A stretch of DNA of 64,000 nucleotides from Mesostigma viride (lineage: Eukaryota > Streptophyta > Mesostigmatophyceae > Mesostigmatales > Mesostigmataceae). The position numbers and the translations under genes were made by a program. Positions 1-11,639 of the stretch are shown here, one piece after another. Under the pieces are notes generated by a model that worked only from the letters and a program-made list of their open reading frames with translations, did no database searches and was not told the origin of the DNA. Position 1 is the stretch's first letter. Every line of letters begins with the position of its first letter. The stretch covers positions 4,326,981 through 4,390,980 of the forward strand of contig RPFO01000080.1 in the NCBI GenBank assembly GCA_009746045.1, given 5' to 3'.

Positions 1-71
1 GACAAACAACTATTGTTTGTTTCACGAATATGATTTTGATGCCTCCAAAACTTTTAACGATGTACTTGCAG

Positions 72-1396
72 GACTACGAGGACGACTTTGAGGAAGAGGA
101 GGAGGAGGAGTCCCAAGCGGTGCTGGAGGACTTGAATGCGACGATCAACAGCCAGTTGAAGAAGCTGCACCTAAGCAGGCTGCAGAAGGCCAGCGGGGGC
201 GCCGCCAGTGAGTGCCACGCGGATCCCTTGAGAACGATGGCAGTATAATCCTCGGAATGCTTTGTTCGATGTAGCAACCACGATGAGGTGAAGGTAGCGG
301 GGGCGCCGCCAATGAGTGCTTGATGAAATAATCTAGCCTTTTTTAAGATGATTATTTCTTAGATCAGAGTGCACCGTGGCAAGCTGCAGAAGGCTGCCGG
401 GGGCGCAGCCATTTAGTGTGGCTTACTATATGATTGGTAATCGTTTCCCTGTCTGAGAGGTCGTGCTGTGAGTGCTTGAGTGCTTGCTGTGAGTGCTTGC
501 TGTTCCTCTCAAGGGGGATGCTGCGGGGCTGAGCTTTACTATATGGATGTACTATATGGATGTACCATGTGGATGTACTATATGGATGTACTATATGGAT
601 GTACTATATGGATGTACCATATGGATGTACCATATGGATGTCGCAGAGCACGCTGCCTGAGTTGGAGAATCCGGACCATGGTAGCTCAAGCCTGCTGTTC
701 TGGAGTGGCGTATCGATGAGACAACAATCGATTAGTATGGTGGCCGTGGTTGCAGAGCGGATGAGATGGGTTTCTGTCACTTGATCGCCTTGTGTTTGCG
801 CATGATTTGTGCAAGAGTGCACTTAGTGCTCAGAAAGGGCTTAGAATGTCAGGGTTCAGTACCATGCGATGTCATTTGTTTGGTTTGTTTATACCCCGGC
901 ACTTACTGTCTCATGGATACCCCATTCCGCATGGAAACAATTTTTTTTCAAGCAAGCGTTTGTGTGGGTTTGTCCACCCATAATCGTTATGTCTAGCTTG
1001 CCTACCAGGACCTATGGCTATTGTGACCGTGGCTATTGCTTGCTCCCTGGAATTCGTGTGTTGACATGTGTACTGGTTGCATGTGTCTTCTGGTCATGCT
1101 TTCCCACCACCGCGCCAGGTGGCAATGACACGCCGCTCGAGGACTCGACGCCTGTCCACACACAGGACCAGAAGAAAGAGGGCCTGCGCGAGGTCGCGAT
1201 CCGCAAGCTGGGCAAGGAGACTTTCAACAAGGTGTATTCGTTCCTGCACGGCCTGCGCATCAGCAAGGCGGGCGCGAGCATCACGGATGAGGAGCTCAAG
1301 GCCAAGCTGCGGGCGCTGGTTAAGGACCCGTCCATGGTCCCCGCGTGTGTCATGGTGGACCGGCTCGTATTCACGGAAATGTTCAGCCAGAGCTGA
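72..1396 (+). CDS. NIMA-related kinase (NEK) copy A, last two exons (5' part outside window)
   Basis: Two exons, 72-207 and 1119-1396, end in TGA and match exons 13 and 14 of the complete NEK gene downstream. The first encodes an acidic stretch (DYEDDFEEEEEEE) and is bounded by ttgcag and a gtgagt donor. The second starts in phase 1 after gcgccag and encodes the conserved tail with REVAIRKLGKETFNKVYSF and ends EMFSQS. The kinase domain would lie upstream of the window. Only one amino-acid difference from copy B is seen in this part (DQKKEG here, DQKEEG there). Both splice sites and the frame are intact, so the copy could be functional. An uncollapsed allele in the assembly is the main alternative. 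Confidence 0.8.
541..644. repeat. 13-bp minisatellite (atatggatgtact), 8 units
   Basis: Tandem 13-bp units lie in the last intron of NEK copy A. The equivalent array in copy B (39288-39456) has about 13 units. Confidence 0.9.
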
Positions 1397-1886
1397 TAGC
1401 ATACCAAGAAAATGCTATTGTAGTGTTCAGCCATGGATTCGCGTTCCATTTCCATCCCACTGAGGAGTTGTGCTCACGTGACGCAGTCTACGCGTAAATT
1501 AATTAATTAATTATTGGATGGGTGTGACTTGCCTTAGTGAATGTTAATAATTAATTTTTATTTCTAACATTCATGCTATAATTAATGAATTCATGCTATA
1601 AAGAATTGTGCCTTGTGGTCAGCTTCCAATATGGCACAGATGTCTACCCAGACAAGCTCATAGGCGGCTTCGCTAGAGTCAATTAATTAATTAATTAATT
1701 AATTAAACTCGTGCTCCCGTTGGGGAGTCACGGAGCACCCCTAGACTAGCCCCTAGACTGCACAAACCCAACCAACCAAGTAGCCAAGGCATAGGAGCCC
1801 GACCACCCAAGCCAAGGCCCCTGTCCCATCTCCCCCAATCAACGTACAGGGAGAATGAGGATTGTATAGTAGGGGACGCAGTTAAA
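1397..1886. other. NEK copy A 3' flank and start of the inter-copy spacer
   Basis: No gene is seen. It contains AATT/ATTA microsatellites (about 1498 and 1681-1706) and, after 1737, sequence not found beside copy B. The left LINE target-site copy ggggacgcagtta is at 1874-1886. The (aattt)-type run after it is the LINE tail. Confidence 0.6.
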
Positions 1887-2017
1887 TTAAATTAAATTAA
1901 ATTAAATTATAACATGCCTCCGTGGGGAGGTCATGTAGCACATATTTCATGATGGATGGGGTGGAGGAAGCCGCGTGATCGAACTGTCCTAACGCTATCT
2001 AGAAAATCCTACCTACA

Positions 2018-2205
2018 CTACTCATCAAAACGCCTCCTCCGCTTGGGGGGAGGTGGCTTGCCCACAGGGTCGGGCGTGTGCGCCTTGACAATCTTCTTCC
2101 ACCGCGTCTTGTCCTGCATGGCAGTCCAAAGACGGGAGAGAGAGTGGATGCGGTGCTCAAACTGGGCTGGGACCACTAGGTCGTCCAGCAACATCTGAAC
2201 GTAGT
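2018..2205 (-). pseudogene. LINE ORF2, C-terminal tail cut off by gypsy insertion
   Basis: About 62 codons on the minus strand end with the basic sequence KRRRRFDE and a stop. They follow directly in frame from the ORF2 segment ending at 23173, 21 kb away, once the gypsy element and one gtagt copy are removed. In the genome as it stands this segment is fused to an open frame inside the gypsy 3' LTR, which gives a chimeric ORF (2018-2374). That ORF is an insertion by-product, not a gene. Confidence 0.85.
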
Positions 2206-2758
2206 TGTTACGCCGCAATCCTCGGCCGCCACCTCTACCTCTACCTGTCCTGATGCTACCTAGACTAGTAAGGCCGCCTCTAGTTAAACCCCTAGCGAAA
2301 GACGAACGAGACGATCCAGATCTCAATGCATTTACGTATGTGCTACTGTAATACGCCATAAGCCATTTAACCAAACCCGTTTACTCCAGGAATAGAGGAA
2401 GGAAACACAACTACACTGCCGTGACCCAAGCTAATATGTGTTAATTCATTTAACACACGCCGAGTGACCACACAAGGAGTGGAACGTGCATAAATGGTCA
2501 CCAACGGTCCAACAGGCTCGGGCCGACTTGGCCCTCGCCTGCAGAAACACAGAAACACAGGCAGGTGCACAGATGCACGCCGGTCCACTACATTCTACCA
2601 AAGGATAAGGACCACTAATAAAGTATGCGGCGCGGCGCCCAAAGGCACCCAATATACTACAGTACTGTTACGAGGACAATAATGTCCCAGCTAGGACTAC
2701 ACTTAAACCTAGGAACAACCGAGGCCAAGGACCTAATTTACGTCCGTAACTACAATGA

Positions 2759-4748
2759 CCGAACTACAACGAGCCACGAGCCACGAGCCACGAGGTAGCC
2801 ATGGCTGACGGCGGAGCTCATAACTTTCACGTTTGAGCACCGAATTTAGCCGTGAATATCACAATCGACGCGTCTTTCTACGACGCACATGCTGATATAA
2901 TTTTCCGACGCTATTACGCAATATACGATGAGCAAACGCCCATCGACGCAACGCAGCCTGACGGCTGCGCTCGGCAATGAAAATACGTCTGCAGCTCCGG
3001 CTGCAGCTTCGCCATCAGGGCCGGAAGGCGGTGGTGACCCTAGTCGCGCACTGGTTGTCGCCCAGCACCCTCCCGGGCTTCCTGCCTCGCCCTCAGCCTC
3101 GCCCGAGCCAAAACGCAGCCGCCCAACCGAACCAAGCTGGTCTGAGCGCGACTTTGACGTTGACGGGTTATTTTCCACCTTCGACGGTGCCAGACCCGGC
3201 TTTTTCGACATGCCACCCATCAAGATACTGGAGCTCGTGTTTTATGGGTCATACGCCTCCATTCTCGACCTGTGCCAGCGCCTTCACAGCCATTACCGCC
3301 TCCGCCCTGGACCTGACGGCCGGTTTACTCACCGACCTGAGAACCTGGCCCGCTGGTCTCGCCCCCGTCTTCAGCTCGCCGCCCTCTTTTCCATCCTTGA
3401 CCGCTCTGTCACGGACCTCTGGACCCCCTCCCCCTTGACCGAATCCACCTTCCTCCTCCACCTCCAAGAAACCATCTCACAGCACGTGACGCCCCTAGCT
3501 GCAGATGTGGCAGCTGTGGGTCGCACGCTGGCTGCTGAGCTCCCCACCATCCCCACCGCCACCGCCACCCTCCTCGCCTCCACCCCCCCCCCTCCGCCTC
3601 CACCGACTCCATCACCGCCCAGCTCCGCGACATTGACCAACGTCTTAAGGATAATGCCATCGCTATCGAGGTCCTGCAGAACACCGCGGGCCTCACCGCC
3701 CAGGCGGTGAAGGACATTGCCGCCAAGCCAACCTCTGCTGGCCTGGCCGGCGATGCTCCTCCCATCACGACCTGGGCGGACATGCTTAAGCAGCACACCA
3801 CCTCCACCACCTCCGCCGTCGCAGCCCAGCTCCAGCGGCAGACGCTTGACCTCCGCGAGGAGGCCGAGCTTGCCAAGCGCAGCCTTAACGTCATTGTCAA
3901 GAACCTCGACATGGAGGAAGGTGAGAATTCCGAGAAGCTTGCACGTGCGTTTGAGAGAGAAATTCTTAGTCGCATGGGCCTTACTGGTGAGATCGACCTG
4001 GTCGCCCACCGCCTTCCCCGCGCGCGGGGTAAGGCAGGGCCGCCCCCGCTCCTTCTCACCTTTAAGACCCCGGCGGACAAGATTTCTTTTCTCCGACGCC
4101 GCAAGCGGCTCGAGAAGACTCTCTTCACCCTTGACGACGACTTGACCCTGGCGCAGCAACAACGGCGACGGGAGCTATGGCCCACCTACCTCCAGCTCCG
4201 GAAGACCAAGGCGGGGCAGCCGGTGTACTGGAAGGGGGCGGCCATCTACGTCGGCCACAAGCCCTGGCAGGCGACCCCCGCGGCCCCAACGACTCCAGAC
4301 GCCCCAGCTTAGGGGAATACAGCAGTAGTAGTGTAGAATAGATAGACCGTGGCCATGTACATGTACGCCTCCTAGAGGCACTATCCTAGCTAAGCCACAC
4401 GCTTTATTTAATCATGTACATGTGTGCCTATGATGTGCCACACTCCAGATGATGCCTAGCTTTATTTAGCTATGTTGTGCCCATGCAGGGAGTAACTCTC
4501 TGCTGAGACGCCATGCCCTAGCCTTTTTGTATAGCTCTGCTGATCTTCCCCCCCATGACAGGCTCCCCCTTCGCTGGGCATAGCTTGAAGATCATGGGGA
4601 TGCAAGTGCCCTGGTGCACCTAGAGCAAGGGTCCTTTACATCCCCACCCTTGCAGGAAGTAGCTTAGGATGTATGATAGGCCATATGCCCCCTCTCAAGG
4701 GCTATGTGCTACATATACTCCCAACGGAGTTATGTTACAATTCAATTC
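2759..4748 (+). mobile_element. ORF1-only LINE (half-LINE) inside the gypsy 3' LTR
   Basis: About 2.0 kb flanked by 11-bp TSDs aactacaatga (2748-2758 and 4749-4759), ending in an (aattc)n tail. It encodes an L1-type ORF1 protein and nothing resembling endonuclease or RT. Its last 45 bases match the 3' end of the ORF2-bearing LINE (atgtgctacat, then a cggag/tgtta block, then an A/T-rich tail), so the two probably use the same RT. The 5' end carries short ccacgag repeats. Confidence 0.85.
2928..4312 (+). pseudogene. LINE ORF1 protein (RRM/L1 ORF1-like), one frameshift
   Basis: An ATG at 2928 opens a Pro/Ser/Ala-rich N-terminal part (MSKRPSTQRS). A run of C at about 3585-3597 shifts the frame, and the protein continues to a stop at 4312. 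In total about 460 codons. The C-terminal half has an RRM-like stretch (RSLNVIVKNLDMEEG, then the basic RRRKRLEKTLF) followed by ELWPTYLQLRK and YWKGAAIYVG. This is the usual order RRM, then C-terminal domain, of L1-type ORF1 proteins that bind LINE RNA. The single frameshift in a homopolymer could be a sequence error. Antisense ORFs over it are shadows. Confidence 0.7.
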
Positions 4749-4778
4749 AACTACAATGAATTGTTACGCGACGTAACA

Positions 4779-4797
4779 CCTCCCCCCCCCACAAAAG
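4779..4797 (-). other. Polypurine tract of the gypsy element
   Basis: On the minus strand a G-run followed by GAGG abuts the first base of the 3' LTR. This is the expected site and composition of the plus-strand primer of reverse transcription. Confidence 0.75.
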
Positions 4798-5152
4798 ATA
4801 GGGAGCCCTCTCCCTACGCACAGGGAGGAAACAAAAGGGGTAGGAAAAACCTAATGCACCCAACACACACCAACACAATCGATAGACCATCCCAGATACA
4901 AAGCACCAATAGTTCACACGGTCTCCACCACCACGCCGGGTGGTGTAGGGTTAGCCAGCACCAAGCCTGGTGGGAGGTTCCCCTAACTGCCTGGAACGGA
5001 GTCCTGGCCGGGGGGGACGGCACTGGGCAGGACACACAGAGTAAACACATCAGTACTAAGGACCAAGAACAGCCAACCAACTGGCCAGAATATGAGGGCG
5101 ACTCTATATACCGGAGGGACAACACCCTCAGGTCGGGCCTAAGGCCCTCTAT

Positions 5153-7456
5153 CTAGTGGCCATCCGTCTGATAAGTGCCACGAGAGGCCAGCAGGACCTC
5201 CAGGTAGGCCTGGTAGTGGGCCACATCCTCGGCATTGTCATGCCTATCTACAGTGAGGAAAACATCGGCCCACACGCCGTCAGGAAAAAGGCCCAGAAAG
5301 GCCCAGTAATACCTATGCTGCGTAAGAACGACCTGGCCACGGGCCCAGTCCAGGAAGCCACAGGCAAAGAGGCGAAGGAAAGGCTCTACCGCGATCAAAC
5401 AGAGGGCCCGCAGGAGGAGGCGATGGTACCGGATCCGAGGGCGCAAACCCGTCGGGAAGAACAGGTCCACCAGGGGCTCCACGTTGGACGGCCACATCCG
5501 GATGTGCCGAACCTCTCGGGAGCGCCACCGACGAGCACACTGTCGCGACCCGAATGTCTCTAGGTAGTCGCTGGCCCGAGGAGGAGGGTGACCACGGGAG
5601 TCTAGACCCTGGCCCGGGATAGGCGCCGGGCGACGGGCATCCCACTCAAGGATGGGCTGGAGGACCGTGTGTACGTAGCACCCGGTACCGCAGGAAACTC
5701 TACCGTAAGGGCATCCGAAGCCATAATGCCCAGAGGCGGAGGGTAAGCCCACTGGAACCCACCGTAGGTGTCCAAGTCGTTGTGGCGCCTAGCCCAGCGA
5801 TACAGAACGCGCCGAACCAGGATCTCACCCTGGAACACAGGATCAGCTAAAATAACCATGTCGAAAGGAGGCCGATCAGTCTCAATGGGTAGGCCACGAT
5901 CCCGAGGCGCCCGACACACCTGGGAGAACCCGTAGGACATGGGCGAGATGGCAAGCTCGGCGGAGGCGCGCGGCAGGTCACACTGGCGGCAGGCGAGTGC
6001 GGACATACCATACCCAGGAACGGGCGTGTCGCGCGACTCCGGCGTCGCATGCACCACAGAAGGGGCCCTGTCCCGATCACCCTGGGACAACTCCCGGAGG
6101 GAATCGGCAGCGCGGGTGGCGCGAGGATCCTGACCGGTGGACCGAACAACCGCAGCCAAAGACCGCGAGGCCGAAGGGGCAGGGGCCGAAGCAGGGGCCG
6201 AAGCAGGGGCGGGAGCCGACACCGACGCAGGTGGCACTGGTACAACAGGAGGTCGCGCCGGACCCGAAGCCAGAGAGGGCCGTGACGGACCCGCCACCGC
6301 AGCTGGCGCGCCGGTCTCCGTTGCCGGCGCACCCTCAGGCCACATATTGAAAATAGGGCCCGTAGGGACAGGCAGTCCGGCATAAGATTGGTTGCCATCC
6401 AAGCTCCAGTCGGGCACCGGAATCCTCTGCGGGGGACCACCCTCCCAAAGCCTGGGATGATCGCCCGTGTCGCTGAAGAAACCCCGCACTGGCTGCGATG
6501 GCGCAGCGGGCGGCCCAGAGGAGGCGACGGCGGGCACAGCCGGGGGCGGAAGACTCGCGTCGCGGCGCAGAAACGTCGGCGCGCAGGCACAGAGGCAACC
6601 AGAGGTGTCGGAGCCGCAGCAACCGAAGGGGTAGGGGCGGAGCAGGCGAAACCACAGGTGCCGAAACAACCGAAGGGGTAGGGGGCGCGGACACCACAGA
6701 CACCCCACCTGGCGTGGCCGGAGTCTGCGCTTGGGCCGCCATGAAGGCCCCGAACGCCGTGGTCAGGGACTGGATCTGGCCTGCATAGCCGAAACCGTCG
6801 CCGAAAGAGGATCAGGCAAACCCAAAGGGGTAGGCTCCACTGCAACACGCCGGGTCGACCGTGGGGACGACGGGACAGGGGAGGGAGCAGACGCTGAGGA
6901 GGAGGACGCAGCGCTCGAGGCTGAATATTCTGGAGTATAATGTACCTCGGCTGGGGCGCCCGTAGGGGCAGGACCAACTGCTAATCCCGCCGACTGATCA
7001 GCTATCTCCATGAATTCTACGGCCCGTAGAAGGTCGCAGGGGTTCTCATCTACCTCTGCATCACCCTCAGCCGGAAGCCAGGGGAACACATCCCGTAGGC
7101 AGGAGCGGCCCACAGGGGTAGAAAGGTAGGAGAACACCGGGAGCACTGGAGAACCGCAGCTATCTGTCCCAAGGCTGGACAGCGGGAACCACACCCTAAC
7201 AAACAGTGCCCGGCATCGTCGAACCCGTGCAAAACAAGCTGGTGCGGTCATCAGGGGAAGGGCCGTACCACGTGACCCCAAAGAGGCAGCCCTGACTAAA
7301 CCGCATGTTGGGCCTGGAGGGCCGGCTGCACAACGCCACCCGGTAACTGGACCGCGACACCCAGCGGCCCGGAAGGGCCTCGAAATACAGCTCAGGGTCC
7401 GGTGGGGGCGGGGACGGCAGCGAGCTCTCAGCCGGAGGGGTAGGCTCTGACATGAC
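5153..7456 (-). pseudogene. Extra ORF downstream of gypsy pol (unknown function, frameshifted)
   Basis: On the minus strand, between the chromodomain stop and the polypurine tract, about 2.3 kb is open in shifting frames: it starts MSEPTPPAESSLPSPPPPDP near 7456, passes through 6763-7230 and 5602-6708, and ends LLASRGTYQTDGH at 5153. The ends look structured (ELYFEALPGRWVSRSSY near the start; VWADVFLTVDRHDNAEDVAH near the end). The middle is Pro/Ala/Ser-rich and low-complexity. It sits where env sits in retroviruses, but I see no signal peptide, fusion peptide or membrane anchor. I do not recognise the family. About three single-base frame changes are needed to read it through. Confidence 0.55.
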
Positions 7457-7540
7457 GGCTGCGGAGGGGAGGGGACAACCAACCACCCGTCGACAGCAGA
7501 CATAACATAAGAGAGGAGAAGGTCTACAACTAGAGCTTAT

Positions 7541-7846
7541 GCAGGGTTTTATACTCCTGCAGCAGGCGACTACACCCATCTAGCTCACTCTCCGTATACC
7601 AGACCTTATCTACCTCACTACGAGCATACATCCACTTCACCTTATACTGGCGCTGGGTACCGCGGCCCTTTTTGATATCTCTATGGGCCACGATACCCTC
7701 TACCTCATCCTCTACCTCACCAGTATCCGGATTATGCTCTAAAGGGGCAGGGGCTAATTCTCTACCAGCGAACGTGCTCTGATGATAGAGCTTCAGCTGG
7801 CTTCTATGAAAGGTGCGCGAGTGGGTCTGCCAAGAGGTAGGAATAT
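7541..7846 (-). pseudogene. Gypsy integrase C-terminus with chromodomain
   Basis: After a one-base frameshift near 7855 the frame continues YEIDIPTSWQTHSRTFHRSQLKLYH, a typical Ty3 integrase 'SQLK' tail (the stretch is discontinuous with the upstream ORF). It is followed by VEGIVAHRDIKKGRGTQ, then YKVKWMYA and WYTESEL, ending at a TAG at 7541. The pattern V-E-x-I-x-x-H-R, Y-x-V-K-W, W-x-x-x-x-x-L is that of chromodomains, which in chromoviruses direct integration to marked chromatin. This supports a chromovirus-like assignment. Confidence 0.75.
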
Positions 7847-8452
7847 CTATCTCATACAGAAATTACCTACTCTAGACAACACACGGAAGGGTCCTAAGAA
7901 GGCGGGCCTAAGTTTCACTTTCAGTTCAGCTTCGAACTTATGAGCGAAGCGGCCAACACGGGGGCCTTCTACTAAGACTAAATCTCCTATTTCTATCTCA
8001 GGTGCTCTTCTATCTAATGAGGCACGCAACCTAGCAAGGTATTTGGCCTGCGCCCTATGGTACCCTGCAATAGCGTTGTCGTGTGCATTCTTCATCTTAT
8101 CTAATAACGCCTGCACACCTTCTACAGTATCCCGGGACACATCATCCTTGTCCCTTAAAGGACTAGCTAAGAGAGAGGTAGGGGTAAGAGGTTGTCTACC
8201 AGTATCTAGGAAGAAGGGCGTATAACCATGCGCAGCCTGAGGGCAGTTGTTAAGGGAAAACTCTACCAGACATAGATAATCCTCCCAATCACTCCCAGAG
8301 CCATTCACATAGTGCCGCAGAGCTTCTTCCACTACCCTATTCAAACGTTCTACTAAATGAGACGAGGAGGAGTGGTAGGCAGTACCGAAGGTGACCTTGG
8401 TACCGATAGCAGCGAAGAACTGCTGCCAAAAATCAGAAGTAAATAACTTATC
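7847..8452 (-). pseudogene. Gypsy integrase, C-terminal catalytic part
   Basis: On the minus strand the open frame continues the integrase core (LNRVVEEALRHYV, then WEDYLCLVEFSLNNCPQ and GYTPFFLDTGRQP). It includes the region of the third catalytic acidic residue and the linker to the C-terminal domain. It is separated from the upstream integrase ORF by a frameshift near 8450, inside the gataagataag repeat. Confidence 0.75.
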
Positions 8453-9164
8453 TTATCACTAATAAACTGCCTACTCAAACCATGATATCTATATACGTTA
8501 TTAAGGTATAGGCGTGCGCAATCGCGTGCGGTGAGTTCTAAGGGACACGGCACGAGATGACACATACGAGTAAAACGATCTACAAAAACAAGGATCTGGG
8601 CGTTACCTCTATCATTCTTCCTAAAAGGTCCTACAAAATCCATCATAATGGAGTCCCACGGCATGATGGGATCAGGTAAGGTCCTAGGCTCTGCTATCTG
8701 TCCTACATTGTTGGGTTTCATCTCCTGGCAAGATTGACAGGTTCTAACATACTCATCTACATCCTTTAAAAGGGAAGGCCAGTAGTAAGAGCGGGCTACT
8801 AGGTCCCGTACCCGTTTACCACCCTGATGAGCAGCTAAGTCATGCAACTCAAAGAGCAAGGAGGAGCGACAGATAGGAGGGACATACAGGCGCCATTGAG
8901 GGGGAGAATCTGCTATCTGCACATATAAAAATCCACCTACAAATTTACAAGGGTGCTTGCCTAATTGTTGGGGATGGGCAGCAATGGCAGCTAATGCTTC
9001 CGGCTCAGTGGCCGTAAATCTACTAATAAGGCGTTCAAGATCAGAGGTAGGCATCGCTACAGAGGTATCCAGAACAGGTTTAAAGAGATCTCCTACCGCC
9101 TTGCCAAAGAGAAGGGGAGGTCCTAGAGGGACTATGTTTTCATAAGACTTTCCTGACCTAGTCG
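8353..9164 (-). pseudogene. Gypsy integrase, zinc-binding and catalytic core
   Basis: The open frame runs upstream of the ATG at 9054. It shows the HHCC zinc-binding module (LHDLAAHQGGKRVRD, then CQSCQEMK) and the first catalytic Asp region (PWDSIMMDFVGPF, then VFVDRFTRMCHLVPC). The frame fails near 8450 at a short repeat and connects to the RNase H segment through another frame change near 9190, in a G/A-rich run. Confidence 0.8.
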
Positions 9165-9665
9165 CTATATGGCTAAGCGGTATAGAAATTTTATTTTTCC
9201 CCTCCCCCCCACCGAGACCACAGGAAGGGCCTCACACGGGAGAGAGAGTCCTACGTGAGAAAGGAGATCAGGCATGCGAACAGCTGTATGAAAGAGGTAG
9301 GCATAGGATTCATCATCAGGTAGTTCACCATACGGGGTTACACCCATAGTAGTAGGAACTAGAGTAGTATTGAGAACATCAAGGTCCTCGAAAAAGGAGT
9401 AATCTGCACGACGGGAGAGTGCATCTGGTACTATGTTATCTACACCCTTAACATACTGAAGTTTAAAAGGGGAAAACTGTGCTAAAAACTCCATCCAGCG
9501 CGCTTGACGAGGGGTAAGGTTGGGTTGTGAGAGAAGATGGGTAAGGGGACGGTGATCCGTCTGGATAACTAATCTATAAGGATCAATCTCACAGGGTTCA
9601 TTCAGACAAACATCAAATTGAGCACCTTTAAGAAAGTGCTGCCACGCGTGGCAACAATACACCAC
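9165..9665 (-). pseudogene. Gypsy RNase H, 3' part
   Basis: Contains the RNase H motifs TDHRPLTHLLSQ, ARWMEFLAQF and NIVPDALSRR. A single missing base at about 9678 separates it from the upstream RT/RNase H frame (NYPVHQQ then an ELLA-type continuation). Confidence 0.8.
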
Positions 9666-9667
9666 AG

Positions 9668-11639
9668 CTAATAGTTCTGCTGGTGTACGGGATAGTTACG
9701 CTCCGCAGGAAGCATTGTCCTAGAGATATACTCGATTGGCTGTAAGCCCTGACCCTGATCCTGGAGAAGGACGCCCCCTATAGCTACCTTGCTAGCATCT
9801 GTAGCTACAACAAAGGGTTTAGTAGTATCCGGTAGGATGAGTACGGGAGGGGAGAGGAGTAGGGATTTTAGACACTGAAAAGCCGACTGACATTCACTAC
9901 TCCAAACAAAGGGGATATCCTTCTTTAATAGATGATTAATAGGGGCTGCTATAGTTGCGAAACGCGGGATAAAACGCCTATAGTAAGAAGCAATTCCTAG
10001 AAAACTACGTACACCTTTAACGTCGGTAGGGGTAGGCCATTCCTGAATTGACTTAGTCTTGTCCGGGTCGGTAGCAACCCCGGCATCTGACAGAACGTGC
10101 CCTAAAAATGGGACACTCCTACCAGAGCGAACTTTAGCACGGCGCGCCCATAAAGAATTTTCAGCCATGATTTCTAATACTTTCTTTAAATCACGTAGGT
10201 GCGTTTCAAAATCAGGAGAATAAATAAGGATATCATCTAAGTAAGCTTGAGCACAAGAACGGTCATGCTCAGATAAAGAAACAGAGGAGAAGGAAGGATC
10301 CTTTAAATCAGAGGACACTTGAGGAAGGTGAGAATTTCCCATAACAGGTCTAAGCACTTCATTCATTAACATTTGGAAAGAGGCAGGAGAGTTACAGAGT
10401 CCCATAGCCGCTACTCTAAACTGGTAATGCCCAAAAGGGGTAGCAAAGGCGGTTTTGTGGCAATCCTCAGGAGCTATACGTAGTTGCCAAAAACCATCCG
10501 CACAATCTAGTACTGTGAAACAGGTAGAACCTTTAACCTTATTAAATATATCATCAATACGAGGTAGAGGGTATTTAGACTTCACAGTAATATCGTTTAA
10601 CTTCCTATAATCAGTAACTAGGCGAAACTTGCCATTTGGCTTAGGAACTAACAGGACACCAGCGGAGTAGGGGGAGTTACTAGGCTCTATCAATCCTGCT
10701 TCTAATAGTGATACTAAAATCTGTTTTAGTTCCTTTAATTCGGTAGGGCCCATTCTATACATCGGAGAGTGCGTAGGAACTGCACCGTCCTTGATAACTA
10801 CACGGTGTAAAACAGAACGAGGAGGAGGATAAGAAGGAGTCTTTTCTTCAAATACTTTTGAGGAATCTATCACAGCCATGTATCTTACTATTTCATTTTC
10901 AGTAAATCCCACTCCTATTGTATCCACTGTATTTACATCTATATCCACACTATTATTAGTGATAGGTATCTCTTGTACTTCTAACTGAAGGAACATACAT
11001 AATAGGTATCCATATTCCTTTAGTTCAGATCGCAATTCGTCATTGGACATTAATACTTCAGGTATAGGTCTCACAGGAGGATCAACAGGTGTAGGAGGAG
11101 TAATATCTACCAAGGATAAATTTTCTAATCTATAATGACGTTCCGGTACCCAGTAAGAGCTATCTGGAAACCAAATGACCATAGTATCATAATTAATAGT
11201 AATCTTATTATCCTGGTGCCAATCTAATCCTAGTAATACATCAGCTGTAGTGATAGGGCCTATAGTGGCCGTCAGGTTGACCGTACGTCCTTGTATGACC
11301 AGGGGAAGGGACACCGTACCCGGGGAATGACTGGTGCGACCGTCAGCATAATGGACAGTGACAGTTTTTGTGTGAGGGGTAGGGACTAGTCCTAAACGCC
11401 TAACTAGGGCCTCGCTCACAAAGGAGCTAGCCGCACCGCTATCCACTAACACAGAGACATTCAAGAGTTCATCAGCATGCAAGAAGGGGTCTACAACAGT
11501 ATGAGGGACGGTTAAGCCACCATTCAAGAACATAAGAGGACGCACACGTAGTGGTAGGGATGATTCAGCTCCTACAGAGGTTATAAAAACAGGCAAGCAA
11601 AAATTATTATCTGGGGTACTATCTAAGGACCTGTCCAGG
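9668..11639 (-). pseudogene. Gypsy pol: protease, reverse transcriptase, start of RNase H
   Basis: About 650 codons on the minus strand. Retropepsin DSGAASSFVSEALV lies near the start (about 11440). RT follows with LVPKPNGKFRLVTDYRKL, the catalytic YLDDILIYS at about 10240, and an RNase H start VATDASKVAIGG at about 9810. The frame opens right after the gag stop in the +1 frame relative to gag and has no nearby ATG, so gag-pol is probably made by ribosomal frameshifting near the G-rich stretch at 11660-11690. It ends at 9668 through a one-base loss. Confidence 0.88.

Larger units (their letters stand above)
1..1737. repeat. Segmental duplication, copy A
   Basis: This block is a direct, nearly identical repeat of 38748-40524. 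It covers NEK exons 13-14, the intron between them and about 340 bases of 3' flank. Homology stops sharply after cggagca. Differences are scattered single bases, ATTA tetranucleotide expansions near 1498 and 1681, and a change in copy number of an intronic 13-bp repeat. Confidence 0.92.
2206..4778 (-). repeat. Gypsy 3' LTR, split by an ORF1-only LINE
   Basis: The segments 2206-2758 and 4760-4778 add up to 572 bp, exactly the length of the 5' LTR, once the inserted element and its second TSD copy are removed. Confidence 0.92.

Noticed and set aside
2018-2374. 118-aa gene with basic C-terminus
   Set aside because: It is a chimera of a gypsy LTR ORF and the tail of LINE ORF2, created by the insertion.
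3371-4185. Two antisense ORFs of about 260 aa over the LINE ORF1
   Set aside because: Shadow frames of a GC-rich coding region; no motifs, and the sense strand has L1 ORF1 features.
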